Assembly (NCBI GenBank): GCA_050742455.1
Contig: JBOGIG010000004.1
Coordinates: 62,001 to 126,000, forward strand
DNA: 64,000 nucleotides
Reading direction: 5' to 3'
Source: JBOGIG01 sp050742455
GTDB lineage: Bacteria > Actinomycetota > Acidimicrobiia > Acidimicrobiales > JBOGIG01
Within the stretch, counting starts at the first letter, position 1. Each line of letters opens with the position of its first letter. The position numbers and the translations under genes are program-made. This document shows, one piece after another, positions 33,136 through 41,416 of this stretch. The notes below the pieces were generated by a model. It was not told the origin of the DNA, searched no databases, and saw only the letters and a program-made list of their open reading frames with translations.

Positions 33136-34811
33136 GTGCTGGCTCCTCTGGCTTTGGCTCCGCCGGTACCCCGGCTTCCTCCGGCGGGCCCATCACTTCT
33201 CGTCTTGGGTTCACCGCCGAAGTGTTGGCCCCGCGACTGCACCCAAGCTCCGGCAGCCAGGGGGATGATGAACAACAAGAAGGCTGCGTTGACGGCGATC
33301 GCCCCGGCCGGCTGTCCGCGGCCCGCCCCACTGCGAGCCACCAATATGGGGATGAGGCCGGTGATGGCAATGGCCGGTGGGAGCAGCTCTCGAAGGAACA
33401 GTCCGGCGCCGGTCATTTCGGGCATGAACATGGACGAGGAGCCACCGAATGACACCTTGCGCACCACGCTGACTGCGGCCCCGGCCACCGCGGCGGGAAC
33501 GGCCGAGACCAGGGTGGCCACACCGACACTGACCACAACCCCGGGTTTCCCAAATGGCAGGGCAACAGCGATCGCCACCAGGGCCACGCCCAGCATGACA
33601 ACACAGCCGATGGCCAGATGGCGGACCTGGATCCACCCCTCGGTTCGCGGGTGAGAGGACAGCCGATCGGGCGAGTCGACCTCTTGGGCCAGCGACTCCA
33701 CCGCGTCCAAGGCCGCCACCCACAAGGCCAAGCCGGCCACCACGATTAGTGGCTTGGTCCCTGACCACGCCGCTCGCATGGACAATCCGGCGATGGCCCC
33801 CAGCATCACCAGGCGGGCCACCCGGCGGGCGGGCCAGCGGAGGATTCCGCTGAGGCCCCGCTTGAAAATGGCCCTCTTGGTCCCGGCCCGGGGATGGCCG
33901 GCCAACTTGAGCCAGGGCCGGGACCGGGGCCTTTCCTGGGCCAGTTGGCGGCGTAGGACCATCACGGTGCGCACGTCGCGCACCGTGGCGGCGAAGCGCA
34001 GGCGCCCCACAAGGCGGGCACGCGTCTCGCTGGCCTCCAGGGACTGGCCACCGACGTTGCGCAACCCGATGCCCACCAGGACTATGAATACCCCGATACC
34101 GATGAACGCCAGCGGGTTGAAACTCAATGGCCAGATGGCTACCCGGCCCAGCTGACTGGCCGGGGATGTGGTGGATCCGGTGACAACGTCGGCTGCCGAC
34201 CAGGCCAGGACCCCCACGCCGATGGCGTTGGCCGCCCACCGAGGCAGGCGGGCGCCGGACGTGGCCAGGGCCGTGCCGATGGCCCCAGGTCCGGCTATGG
34301 CGCCGCACAAGGCCCCCACCGCCACCCACGACACCGGGGAGCCGGGTAGGCGGTGGTAGGCGATGAGGCCAGCTACGGCGCCGACCGATGCACCGGCAAA
34401 AGTCGAGAAGCGCAACTGCTGGATGGCCGGACCCCGCAGGGCCAGGCGACGGTCCACTGGAGACAGGAGTAGGTGGCGCACGTCGGCCGCCTCCAAGGCC
34501 AGTGGTCCGCCCCGTCCGCCCGATCGCAGCGCAATGGCCACCCCCAGGGCCAACACCACACCCACCACGGCCGCACCGTGGTGGGTAACGCCGGCCAATT
34601 GGTGGTGCGAAAGTCGCTTATCCCCGGTCAGTCCGGAACCGCCGGCCACCACCACCACGGCCAGGATTCCGACCAGGTAGGCCTGGTAGAGGGCTTCGAA
34701 GAAGTCCACGTTGGCCAGCCGGCGCCGGCGCCGGGCACGACGCAGGGCCCCAAGAGCCTCTTCGGATGCCGCATAGGACTGGACCAGGGATGCTTCGCCT
34801 GAGTACTCCAC
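33132..34811 (-). CDS. ABC-2-type multi-pass membrane protein (permease)
   Basis: The 559-residue protein has about ten or more hydrophobic segments, for example AYLVGILAVVVVAG, GAVVGVVLALGVAIAL and AIAVNAAFLLFIIPLAAGAWV, separated by Arg-rich loops. It resembles the large permeases of actinobacterial ABC-2 exporters of unknown cargo. The stop overlaps the ATPase start. It is encoded 10 bases after ilvC but has no evident link to branched-chain amino acids. The C-terminal tail is Gly-rich. Confidence 0.78.
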   Translation of the reverse strand: MEYSGEASLVQSYAASEEALGALRRARRRRRLANVDFFEALYQAYLVGILAVVVVAGGSGLTGDKRLSHHQLAGVTHHGAAVVGVVLALGVAIALRSGGRGGPLALEAADVRHLLLSPVDRRLALRGPAIQQLRFSTFAGASVGAVAGLIAYHRLPGSPVSWVAVGALCGAIAGPGAIGTALATSGARLPRWAANAIGVGVLAWSAADVVTGSTTSPASQLGRVAIWPLSFNPLAFIGIGVFIVLVGIGLRNVGGQSLEASETRARLVGRLRFAATVRDVRTVMVLRRQLAQERPRSRPWLKLAGHPRAGTKRAIFKRGLSGILRWPARRVARLVMLGAIAGLSMRAAWSGTKPLIVVAGLALWVAALDAVESLAQEVDSPDRLSSHPRTEGWIQVRHLAIGCVVMLGVALVAIAVALPFGKPGVVVSVGVATLVSAVPAAVAGAAVSVVRKVSFGGSSSMFMPEMTGAGLFLRELLPPAIAITGLIPILVARSGAGRGQPAGAIAVNAAFLLFIIPLAAGAWVQSRGQHFGGEPKTRSDGPAGGSRGTGGAKARGAST

Positions 34812-34821
34812 CGGAGAGGGA

Positions 34822-35847
34822 TCAGCCTCCCGAGACGTCCTGGAGCCTGGACTTGCCCGCCGATATCCACGGCATCATGTCGCGCAGTTGGCGTCCTACC
34901 TTCTCCACCGGGTGATCGGCGCCCTGGGCCCGCAACGCCTGATAGTTGGGCCGACCGGCAGCATTCTCGGCCACCCATTCCCGAGCAAAGCTCCCATCTT
35001 GGATCTCGGCCAGGATCCGACCCATCTCATCGCGCACCGCCTGGTTGATGATGCGCGGGCCCCGGGTTAGATCGCCGTACTCGGCCGTATCCGAGATGGA
35101 AAAGCGCATACCGCCAATTCCCTGCTCGTACATGAGATCGACGATCAGCTTCAGTTCGTGCAGGCACTCGAAATACGCCGACTCAGGCTGATACCCGGCC
35201 CCCACCAGGGTCTCGAATCCGGCTTGGACCAGGGCGGTGACACCGCCGCATAGAACCACCTGCTCTCCAAACAGATCGGTCTCGGTCTCCTCGGCAAATG
35301 TCGTCTCCAGCACCCCAGCCCTGGTGGCTCCGATGGCATGCGCGTAGGACAGGGCCAGATCCTTGGCCTTGCCCGAAGCATCCTGGGCCACCGCCACCAG
35401 GCTGGGCACCCCACCGCCCTCGACGTAGGTGCGCCGCACCAGGTGTCCCGGTCCCTTGGGCGCCACCATCGCCACGTCCATGGTGGCGTCGGGATCGATC
35501 AGACCGAAGCGGATGTTGAACCCGTGGGCAAACAGCACTGTGTCCCCGGCCTCCAGGTTGGGGGCGATCTCAGCGTCATAGACCGACTTTTGCTCCGTGT
35601 CGGGAAGAAGGATCATGACCACGCCCGCCTGGGCACAGGCCCCGGCGATGGAAGTTACCCTGAGCCCGGCCTCGGTGGCCTTGGCTGCCGAGGCCGAGCC
35701 GTCACGTAGTCCCACCACAACGTCGACTCCCGAGTCTCGTAGGTTCAGAGCGTGGGCGTGACCCTGGGACCCGTAGCCGATGACGGCCACCGTCTTGCCG
35801 CCGATCAGACCCGGATCAGCATCCTTTTCGTAGTACATCGTGGCCAT
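34822..35847 (-). CDS. ilvC: ketol-acid reductoisomerase
   Basis: The 341-residue class I enzyme has the NADPH motif GYGSQGHAHALNLRDSGV, PDTEQKSVYDAEI, APKGPGHLVRRTYVEG and ETDLFGEQVVLCGG with metal-binding acidic residues. It isomerises and reduces acetolactate or acetohydroxybutyrate in valine, leucine and isoleucine synthesis. GGAAAGG precedes ATG 35847, and ilvN ends three bases upstream. It is the third gene of ilvBNC, under the leader at 38266-38301. Confidence 0.96.
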   Translation of the reverse strand: MATMYYEKDADPGLIGGKTVAVIGYGSQGHAHALNLRDSGVDVVVGLRDGSASAAKATEAGLRVTSIAGACAQAGVVMILLPDTEQKSVYDAEIAPNLEAGDTVLFAHGFNIRFGLIDPDATMDVAMVAPKGPGHLVRRTYVEGGGVPSLVAVAQDASGKAKDLALSYAHAIGATRAGVLETTFAEETETDLFGEQVVLCGGVTALVQAGFETLVGAGYQPESAYFECLHELKLIVDLMYEQGIGGMRFSISDTAEYGDLTRGPRIINQAVRDEMGRILAEIQDGSFAREWVAENAAGRPNYQALRAQGADHPVEKVGRQLRDMMPWISAGKSRLQDVSGG

Positions 35848-35850
35848 GTT

Positions 35851-36390
35851 CTATCCAACCTTTCCGGTAACGCTCCGCAGGCGCTGGGCCTGCCTTGCGA
35901 GTTTGGGCAGTGCCACCCGGCCACTGCGCTGTAGTTCGATGATCCCATAGGGTCGCACGAGGTCCTCGAAGTCGTCTATCCGGCCCGGATCACCGGCCAG
36001 CTCCACCGTGACCTGATCAGTGCCCACAGCCACGATCTTGCCCTCGAAAAGGCCCACCAGCTCTATAATCTGGCTGCGCTGGGCCGGCTCAGCCTTCACT
36101 GTGGCCAACATCAGCTCCCGCTCGGTGGCATCGAGCGGGTCCAGCTCGGATATCTTCACCACGTTGATGAGCTTGAAGAGCTGCTTGGTCATCTGTTCCA
36201 GGGTGGCTGACTCGACGTCGACCACGATGGTGATGCGGCTGAAGGCGGGGTCGTCGGTGGGGGCAACAGTGAGCGAATATATGTTGAACGCCCGCCGGGA
36301 GAAGAGACTGGCCACGCGGGCCAGCACTCCGGCCTTGTTTTCCACAACAACGCTGAGGATGTGATGGCGGGGCGAAGCGATCCGGGCCAT
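35851..36390 (-). CDS. ilvN: acetolactate synthase small (regulatory) subunit
   Basis: The 179-residue protein begins with an ACT domain (HILSVVVENKAGVLARVASLFSRRAFNIYSL) and has the usual C-terminal half (GLFEGKIVAVGTDQVTVELAG). It confers valine feedback inhibition on IlvB and raises its activity. The start overlaps the ilvB stop by one base. Confidence 0.95.
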   Translation of the reverse strand: MARIASPRHHILSVVVENKAGVLARVASLFSRRAFNIYSLTVAPTDDPAFSRITIVVDVESATLEQMTKQLFKLINVVKISELDPLDATERELMLATVKAEPAQRSQIIELVGLFEGKIVAVGTDQVTVELAGDPGRIDDFEDLVRPYGIIELQRSGRVALPKLARQAQRLRSVTGKVG

Positions 36391-38186
36391 CAGTTCCCTC
36401 CCCGGCCGTGGGTGGGCCCAACCACGATGTCATCGTTCGAGCCCCCGGCCGGAACCATGGGAAACACCTTTTCGCGGGCATCGGTGCGAAAGTCGATCAC
36501 CACCGGTCGGTCATCGATGTGGTTGGCCTTATCGATGGCCGGGCCCACCTCATCGGCGGAGGTCACCCTCATCCCCTCACAGCCCATGGCATTGGCCCAT
36601 CCCACGTAGTCAGGAAGGTCGGGAGAGAGATACACCTCGGAGTACCGCTCGTCATAGAACATCTCCTGCCACTGCCGCACCATGCCCAAGTAGGCGTTAT
36701 TGAGGATGGCGATCTTCACCGGTATTCGCTCGGCTGCGGCGGTGACCAGTTCCTGAGCAGTCATCTGGAAGCAACCGTCGCCGTCGACCGCCCACACCAT
36801 ACGATCAGGCCGTCCCACCTTGGCCCCGATGGCGGCGGGAACGGCGAAGCCCATGGTGCCCAGGCCACCGGAGTTGACCCAGGTGTAGGGATGCTCGAAG
36901 CGCCAATACTGGCTGGTCCACATCTGATGCTGGCCCACTCCGGACACCACGATGGTGTCGTCGGGAGTGGAGTCGCGCAACACCTCGATGACTCCCTGGG
37001 GCTTGAGCGAGCCATCGTCGGACTCGTGCTCATAGACCAGGGGGAACTCCTCCTGCCAAGCCCGGATCTGAGCCATCCATTCCCCCAGCCCGACCCCCGG
37101 GCCCTCGGCGCCACCATCTTGGCCGGAAGCCGGGACTGCCTGGTCCCCCGCACCTGCCCCCGCCCCTGGTAGGCCCGGATATCCCAGATCAGCCAGGGCC
37201 CGGATCAGCTCCTCGATGACCAAACGGCAGTCGCCCACAATGGGAACGTCGGGTCGGCGTACCTTGCCCAGCTCGGCCGGGTCTATGTCGACGTGAATGA
37301 TCTTGGCCCCCGGGGCGAAGGCGGAGACCTTTCCCGTCACCCGGTCATCGAAGCGGCTGCCCAGTGCGATCAGCAGGTCTGCCTTTTGCATGGCGGTCAC
37401 CGCCGTGTAGTTCCCGTGCATGCCCGGCATGCCCAAGCACAAGGGATGCGAGTCGGGGAATGCCCCCCTAGCCATCAGCGTGGTCACCACCGGGATGCCG
37501 GTTTGCTCGGCCAGTCCCCTGAGGGCCTCGGCCGCCCGGGCCTTGAGAATCCCGCCCCCGGCATAGATGACCGGACGCCGAGATCGAGAGATGAGGTTGG
37601 CCGCCTCCTTGATCATCCGGGGGTGGCCCCGGGTCACCGGCTTGTAACCAGGCAGGTCGACCGACTCAGGCCAGTACCACTCCATGGTCTGGTTGGCCAC
37701 GTCTTTGGGCACGTCGATCAGCACGGGGCCCGGACGCCCGGTGGTGGCAACGTGAAAAGCCTCGGCCACCACCCGGGGAATGTCGGCCGCCTCGGTCACC
37801 AGCCAGTTGTGCTTGGTAACGCTCATGGTGATCCCGGTGGTGTCGCACTCCTGAAAGGCATCGGTGCCGATGCTGGACAGGGCCACCTGACCACTCACCA
37901 CCACCATGGGAACAGAGTCCATATAGGCGTCACACAGGGGGGTGACGATGTTGGTAGCGCCCGGACCACTGGTCACAATGGCCACCCCCGGTCGGCCCGT
38001 GGCATGGGCATAACCCTCGGCCATATGTCCCGCACCCTGCTCATGACGGACCAGGATGTGGCGGATGCTGGAGTCGATGATCGGATCGTATACAGGAAGG
38101 ATCGCCCCACCAGGCAGGCCGAACATGACTTCGGTCCCTTGCATCTCCAGACTTTTAATCAGGGCTTGGGCCCCGGTCAGCAACAT
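36390..38186 (-). CDS. ilvB: acetolactate synthase large subunit
   Basis: The 598-residue thiamine diphosphate enzyme shows VRHEQGAGHMAEGYA with the catalytic Glu, LGMPGMHGNYTA, GSRFDDRVTGK and the ThDP motif GDGCFQMTAQELVTAAAERIPVKIAILNN. It condenses two pyruvates, or pyruvate and 2-oxobutyrate, in the first common step of valine, leucine and isoleucine synthesis. The Pro/Gly/Ala-rich insert after LADLGYPGLPGAGAGAG is longer than usual. AAGGGGAG precedes the ATG. First gene of ilvBNC, controlled by an attenuator directly upstream. Confidence 0.96.
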   Translation of the reverse strand: MLLTGAQALIKSLEMQGTEVMFGLPGGAILPVYDPIIDSSIRHILVRHEQGAGHMAEGYAHATGRPGVAIVTSGPGATNIVTPLCDAYMDSVPMVVVSGQVALSSIGTDAFQECDTTGITMSVTKHNWLVTEAADIPRVVAEAFHVATTGRPGPVLIDVPKDVANQTMEWYWPESVDLPGYKPVTRGHPRMIKEAANLISRSRRPVIYAGGGILKARAAEALRGLAEQTGIPVVTTLMARGAFPDSHPLCLGMPGMHGNYTAVTAMQKADLLIALGSRFDDRVTGKVSAFAPGAKIIHVDIDPAELGKVRRPDVPIVGDCRLVIEELIRALADLGYPGLPGAGAGAGDQAVPASGQDGGAEGPGVGLGEWMAQIRAWQEEFPLVYEHESDDGSLKPQGVIEVLRDSTPDDTIVVSGVGQHQMWTSQYWRFEHPYTWVNSGGLGTMGFAVPAAIGAKVGRPDRMVWAVDGDGCFQMTAQELVTAAAERIPVKIAILNNAYLGMVRQWQEMFYDERYSEVYLSPDLPDYVGWANAMGCEGMRVTSADEVGPAIDKANHIDDRPVVIDFRTDAREKVFPMVPAGGSNDDIVVGPTHGRGGN

Positions 38187-38202
38187 GTCAACTCCCCTTG
38201 GA

Positions 38203-38265
38203 AATGAAACGACCTCCCGATTGGGAGGTCGAAATGCGCACGCGGCCGGTTGGCTGAACGTGCGC
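38203..38265 (-). terminator. attenuator hairpins upstream of ilvBNC
   Basis: After the leader-peptide stop a hairpin forms from GCGCACG (38265-38259) and CGTGCGC (38242-38236). The terminator stem is perfect: GACCTCCC (38230-38223), loop AATC, GGGAGGTC (38218-38211), followed by GTTTCATTTC. The T-run is interrupted but the same TTTCAT motif follows the stems at leuA and leuB. The terminator ends just before the ilvB ribosome site. Confidence 0.8.
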
Positions 38266-38301
38266 TCAGGTTACGAGTACGAGGGCGGTGGTGTCGGCCA
38301 T
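38266..38301 (-). CDS. leader peptide MADTTALVLVT of ilvBNC
   Basis: An 11-codon frame starts at ATG 38301 and stops with TGA at 38266. It ends in Leu-Val-Leu-Val-Thr, using GTA twice, a codon expected to be uncommon in high-GC DNA. The ATG lies seven bases after a -10 box, fitting a leaderless transcript. The residues are products of the pathway, as in known ilv leader peptides of enterobacteria and corynebacteria. An ATG nine bases upstream in frame overlaps the -10 box and is unlikely. Confidence 0.78.
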   Translation of the reverse strand: MADTTALVLVT

Positions 38302-38308
38302 CGCTGCC

Positions 38309-38337
38309 ATTGTGACACGTCATCACCCCCACGGCAA
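38309..38337 (-). promoter_or_regulatory. ilvBNC promoter
   Basis: TTGCCG (38337-38332), a 17-base spacer and CACAAT (38314-38309) on the reverse strand, followed after seven bases by the leader-peptide ATG. Confidence 0.6.
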
Positions 38338-38397
38338 GCAGGCCGGCACGCTCGTCACCAGCCGCCCCATCACCGTCCCGCCCGCTCGACCCCGCCG

Positions 38398-38433
38398 CCC
38401 CATAACCGTCGGCCTCCCCATAACCGTCGGGCC
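38398..38433. repeat. 18-bp tandem repeat between ilvD and the ilvB promoter
   Basis: Two copies of CCCCATAACCGTCGG with a three-base end, in the intergenic stretch after ilvD. Unlike the other arrays it is not clearly inside a gene. Confidence 0.75.
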
Positions 38434-38457
38434 GCCCCGTCCCGGGGGGGCAGGGGC

Positions 38458-40194
38458 TCAGGCTTGCGTGATGGCGCCGCGCTCGGCTCCGGTGACCAGG
38501 CGGGCGAACTTGGCCAAGGCCCCGGTGGCATAGCGCGGCGGAGGCGCTTTCCATCCCAGCCGGCGCCGGGCCAGTTCGTCCTCGTCCACGTCCAGCGCGA
38601 TGGTGCGAGCCTCGACATCGACGATGATGCGATCACCATCGGCCACCAAGGCGATGGGGCCGGACTCGAAGGCTTCGGGAGCAACGTGGCCGATGCAGAA
38701 CCCGTGCGTTCCCCCCGAGAACCGACCATCGGTGATCAGGGCACAGTCGGCTCCCCGGCCGGCTCCCTTCATAGCGCCCGTCACAGCCAGCATTTCGCGC
38801 ATTCCCGGACCACCCTTGGGACCCTCATAGCGGATGACGACCACGCTGCCCGGCTCGATGCCGCCGGCGAGGATCACCTCCATGGCCGCGTCCTCCCCGT
38901 CGAAGACCCGGGCCGGGCCGTCGAAGTTCGGTTGGTCGATACCGGCCACCTTGACCACCGCACCCTTGGGGGCCAAAGAGCCGGTCAGCACCGCAATCCC
39001 GCCGTCGACATGGATGGGATCGGCCATGGAATGAACTACTTCGCCGTCGGGCCCGGGGGGGTCCAGGTCGGCCAGGTTCTCCGCCATGGTGCGGCCGGTA
39101 ACGGTGAGGCAGTCCCCGTCGATCAGGCCGGCCGACAGAAGTTCCCTGAGCACCACCGGGACGCCTCCGATCCGATCCAGGTCGCTCATGTGGTACTTGC
39201 CGTGGGGCTTGGTGTCGGCCAGATGGGGAACCCGTCTTCCCACCTTGTTGAAGTCATTCAACTCCAGCTCCACCCTGGCCTCGTTGGCCAGGGCCAGAAG
39301 GTGCAAGACGGCGTTGGTAGACCCCCCGAGGGCCATGACGATGGCGATGGCATTCTCGAAGGCCGCCCGGGTCATGATCTGGCGAGGTCGCAGGCCGGTG
39401 GCCAGCAGTCCCATTACCGCTTCGCCGCTCGCCCGAGCGAAGGCGTCCCGCCGCTGATCGGGGGCAGGCGGCGAAGAGCTCCCCGGGAGGGCCATGCCGA
39501 TTGCCTCGGCTACAGAAGCCATGGTGTTGGCCGTGAACATCCCAGCGCAGCTCCCGATGGTCGGACAGGCGTGGGTCTCGATGAGGGCGAGCTCGGCATC
39601 GCTCAGCGCCCCGGTGGCATGTGCCCCGACCGCCTCGAACACGCTCGTGATGTCGAGTGCCCTCTCGGCCCGCCCGGTCTCGGGATCGGCAGGCAGACGC
39701 CCGGGCAGGATCGAACCCCCGTAGAGGAACACGCTGGGCAGGTCCAGGCGGGCCGCAGCCATCAGCATCCCGGGCAGGGACTTGTCGCATCCGGCCAGGC
39801 ACACCAGGGCATCGAAGCGTTCGGCGTGCATCATGATCTCCACCGAATCGGCGATGATCTCCCGGCTGACCAACGACGCCCGCATGCCCTCGTGGCCCAT
39901 GGAAATGCCGTCGGAGATGGCGATCGTCACGAATTCGATGGGGAAGCCACCGGCATCGCGCACCCCTTGCTTGGCCTCTTTCGCCAGGCGAGCCAAAGGC
40001 ATGTTGCACGGTGTCACCTCGTTCCACGAGGAGGCCACCCCAACCTGGGATTTGCCCCAGTCATCGTCTCCCATCCCGGTGGCCCGCAGCATCGCCCGAG
40101 CCGGGGCCCGCCGAGGGCCGTCGGTGACTTCACGACTACGCGGCTTGGTATCAGGTAGCAAACCGGGATCCGGGGTTGGAGGTGTGGCGGCCAT
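38458..40194 (-). CDS. ilvD: dihydroxy-acid dehydratase
   Basis: The 578-residue IlvD shows WNEVTPCNMPLARLA, CLAGCDKSLPGM and CPTIGSCAGMFTANTM with iron-sulphur cysteines, then DGRFSGGTHGFCIGHVAPEA near the C-terminus. It dehydrates dihydroxy acids in valine and isoleucine synthesis. ATG 40194 is chosen because the family sequence starts here and a TACGCT box lies six bases upstream, implying a leaderless mRNA. It is divergent from the selenoprotein gene across 22 bases. No attenuator was seen. Confidence 0.95.
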   Translation of the reverse strand: MAATPPTPDPGLLPDTKPRSREVTDGPRRAPARAMLRATGMGDDDWGKSQVGVASSWNEVTPCNMPLARLAKEAKQGVRDAGGFPIEFVTIAISDGISMGHEGMRASLVSREIIADSVEIMMHAERFDALVCLAGCDKSLPGMLMAAARLDLPSVFLYGGSILPGRLPADPETGRAERALDITSVFEAVGAHATGALSDAELALIETHACPTIGSCAGMFTANTMASVAEAIGMALPGSSSPPAPDQRRDAFARASGEAVMGLLATGLRPRQIMTRAAFENAIAIVMALGGSTNAVLHLLALANEARVELELNDFNKVGRRVPHLADTKPHGKYHMSDLDRIGGVPVVLRELLSAGLIDGDCLTVTGRTMAENLADLDPPGPDGEVVHSMADPIHVDGGIAVLTGSLAPKGAVVKVAGIDQPNFDGPARVFDGEDAAMEVILAGGIEPGSVVVIRYEGPKGGPGMREMLAVTGAMKGAGRGADCALITDGRFSGGTHGFCIGHVAPEAFESGPIALVADGDRIIVDVEARTIALDVDEDELARRRLGWKAPPPRYATGALAKFARLVTGAERGAITQA

Positions 40195-40216
40195 CGACAA
40201 AGCGTAACCTGGTGCA

Positions 40217-41293
40217 ATGCTCCTCGAATCCCTCGAAGTGGACCCCGTCGAACTCCACGCTCGCACCGGTTGGGCCCTCAAACCCGAAGGTCTGTGCAAG
40301 GGCCCGGTTTGTGCTCCGCTTCCCCCCGAGGCCCTAACCAACAGCAGGATCAAGGCCGACACCCTGGTCCAACGCCTGGGCATGGCGCTGGTGGCCGACG
40401 AGGAGCATGGCCGCTGGGCACTGGGGCCCGAGAGCGGAGGCCGGGCCCTCACCACAGCCCAAGCCCCCGACCTGGAGCTGCCGAGGCTGGACGGCACAAT
40501 GTTCCGCCTCTCATCGCTGCGTGGCCACAAGGTCGTCGTCGCCGCCTGGGCCTCGTGGTGAGGTTGTCGCGCTGACCTGCCCGTGTGGCAGGCACTCAGG
40601 ACAGAATTGTTCCCCCAAGGCCTCGAAATAGTCACTGTCGCCCTCGACACCGGTGGCCCCGAAGCCGTGCGGGAGTGGATAGAAGCGGCCCAGCCCGACC
40701 ATCCCAGCCTCATCGACGCTGCTCATGTCACCGATGCCCTGCTGGGCTTTGTCAACGTCCCCAATGCGGTGTGGATCGATGAGCAAGGGATCCTGGTGCG
40801 ACCGGCGCATGTGGCCCAAGTCCAGCGCTCCGCCTTGCGGGACATGGACATTCCCGACGGTCTGCCAGAGCGCCTGCACGACATGTTGACCGAGGTCAAG
40901 AAGATCAACGACGTCTCGGATCGCTACGTGCCCGCCCTGCGGGACTGGGTGGCCAACGGGGCGGCCAGCCCCTTCGCGCTCGGCCCCGACGAGGTCGTGG
41001 CTCGTTCCCAACCCCGGCCGATCGAAACATCCCAGGCGGCCGCGAATTTCGAATTGGGACAGGAGCTGTGGCGGGCAGGTGAACGCCAGGCCGCCGTGAA
41101 GTTCTTCCGCCGGGCTCACGAGCTGGCGCCGCAGAACTGGACCTACAAGCGCCAGGCCTGGACGCTTGCCTCCACCCACGAGGGCGAAGCCAGCGACTTG
41201 ATGCAAGGTCCTACCGACTCCTACGACGGCAACTGGCTCGACGACGTCCGCGCCATCGGCGCCGACCACTACTACGAGCCGTTGGACTTCTAG
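40217..41293 (+). CDS. probable selenocysteine-containing thioredoxin-like (redoxin) protein with UGC motif
   Basis: Two open segments, 40217-40558 and 40562-41293, lie in the same frame and are separated only by a TGA at 40559-40561. Read as selenocysteine at residue 115, it gives VVVAAWASW-U-GCRADLPVW, that is, Sec in the redox-active position where thioredoxin-fold proteins have Cys after WASW. Upstream are a GWALKPEGLCKGPVC segment and the redoxin lead-in (APDLELPRLDGTMFRLSSLRGHK); downstream the fold continues (EIVTVALD, NVPNAVWIDEQG), and a TPR-like helix pair ends the 358-residue protein. A SECIS-like hairpin follows the TGA. A TAACCT box six bases before the ATG suggests a leaderless mRNA. 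A nonsense mutation or sequencing error is the alternative. Confidence 0.75.
40572..40599 (+). promoter_or_regulatory. candidate bacterial SECIS element
   Basis: Ten bases after the TGA begins a stem: CTGACCTGCC pairs with GGCAGG and, after a three-base CAC bulge, TCAG. The apical loop CGTGT starts 20 bases after the TGA and has G at its second position, which fits the bacterial SECIS pattern (short stem-loop 16-37 bases after UGA with G in the first two loop bases). Confidence 0.6.
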
Positions 41294-41416
41294 GCAAAAC
41301 TCTCCCCTACTAGGAGTTCGTGGGCTTCTACGCCAACCTCTCGCCCCGCTGTGCACGAGCCACGGTCAAGTAGTACAAATCTATTGGTGGTCTCCGGCGA
41401 AGGATTGGATGGGCCC

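Noticed and set aside
38056..40158. 700-codon + strand open frame opposite ilvD and ilvB
   Set aside because: High-GC antisense shadow of two well-identified enzymes; no domain similarity.
40583..41293. Separate gene starting at GTG 40583
   Set aside because: It would begin inside a thioredoxin fold just after its active site; joining through the UGA explains both parts.
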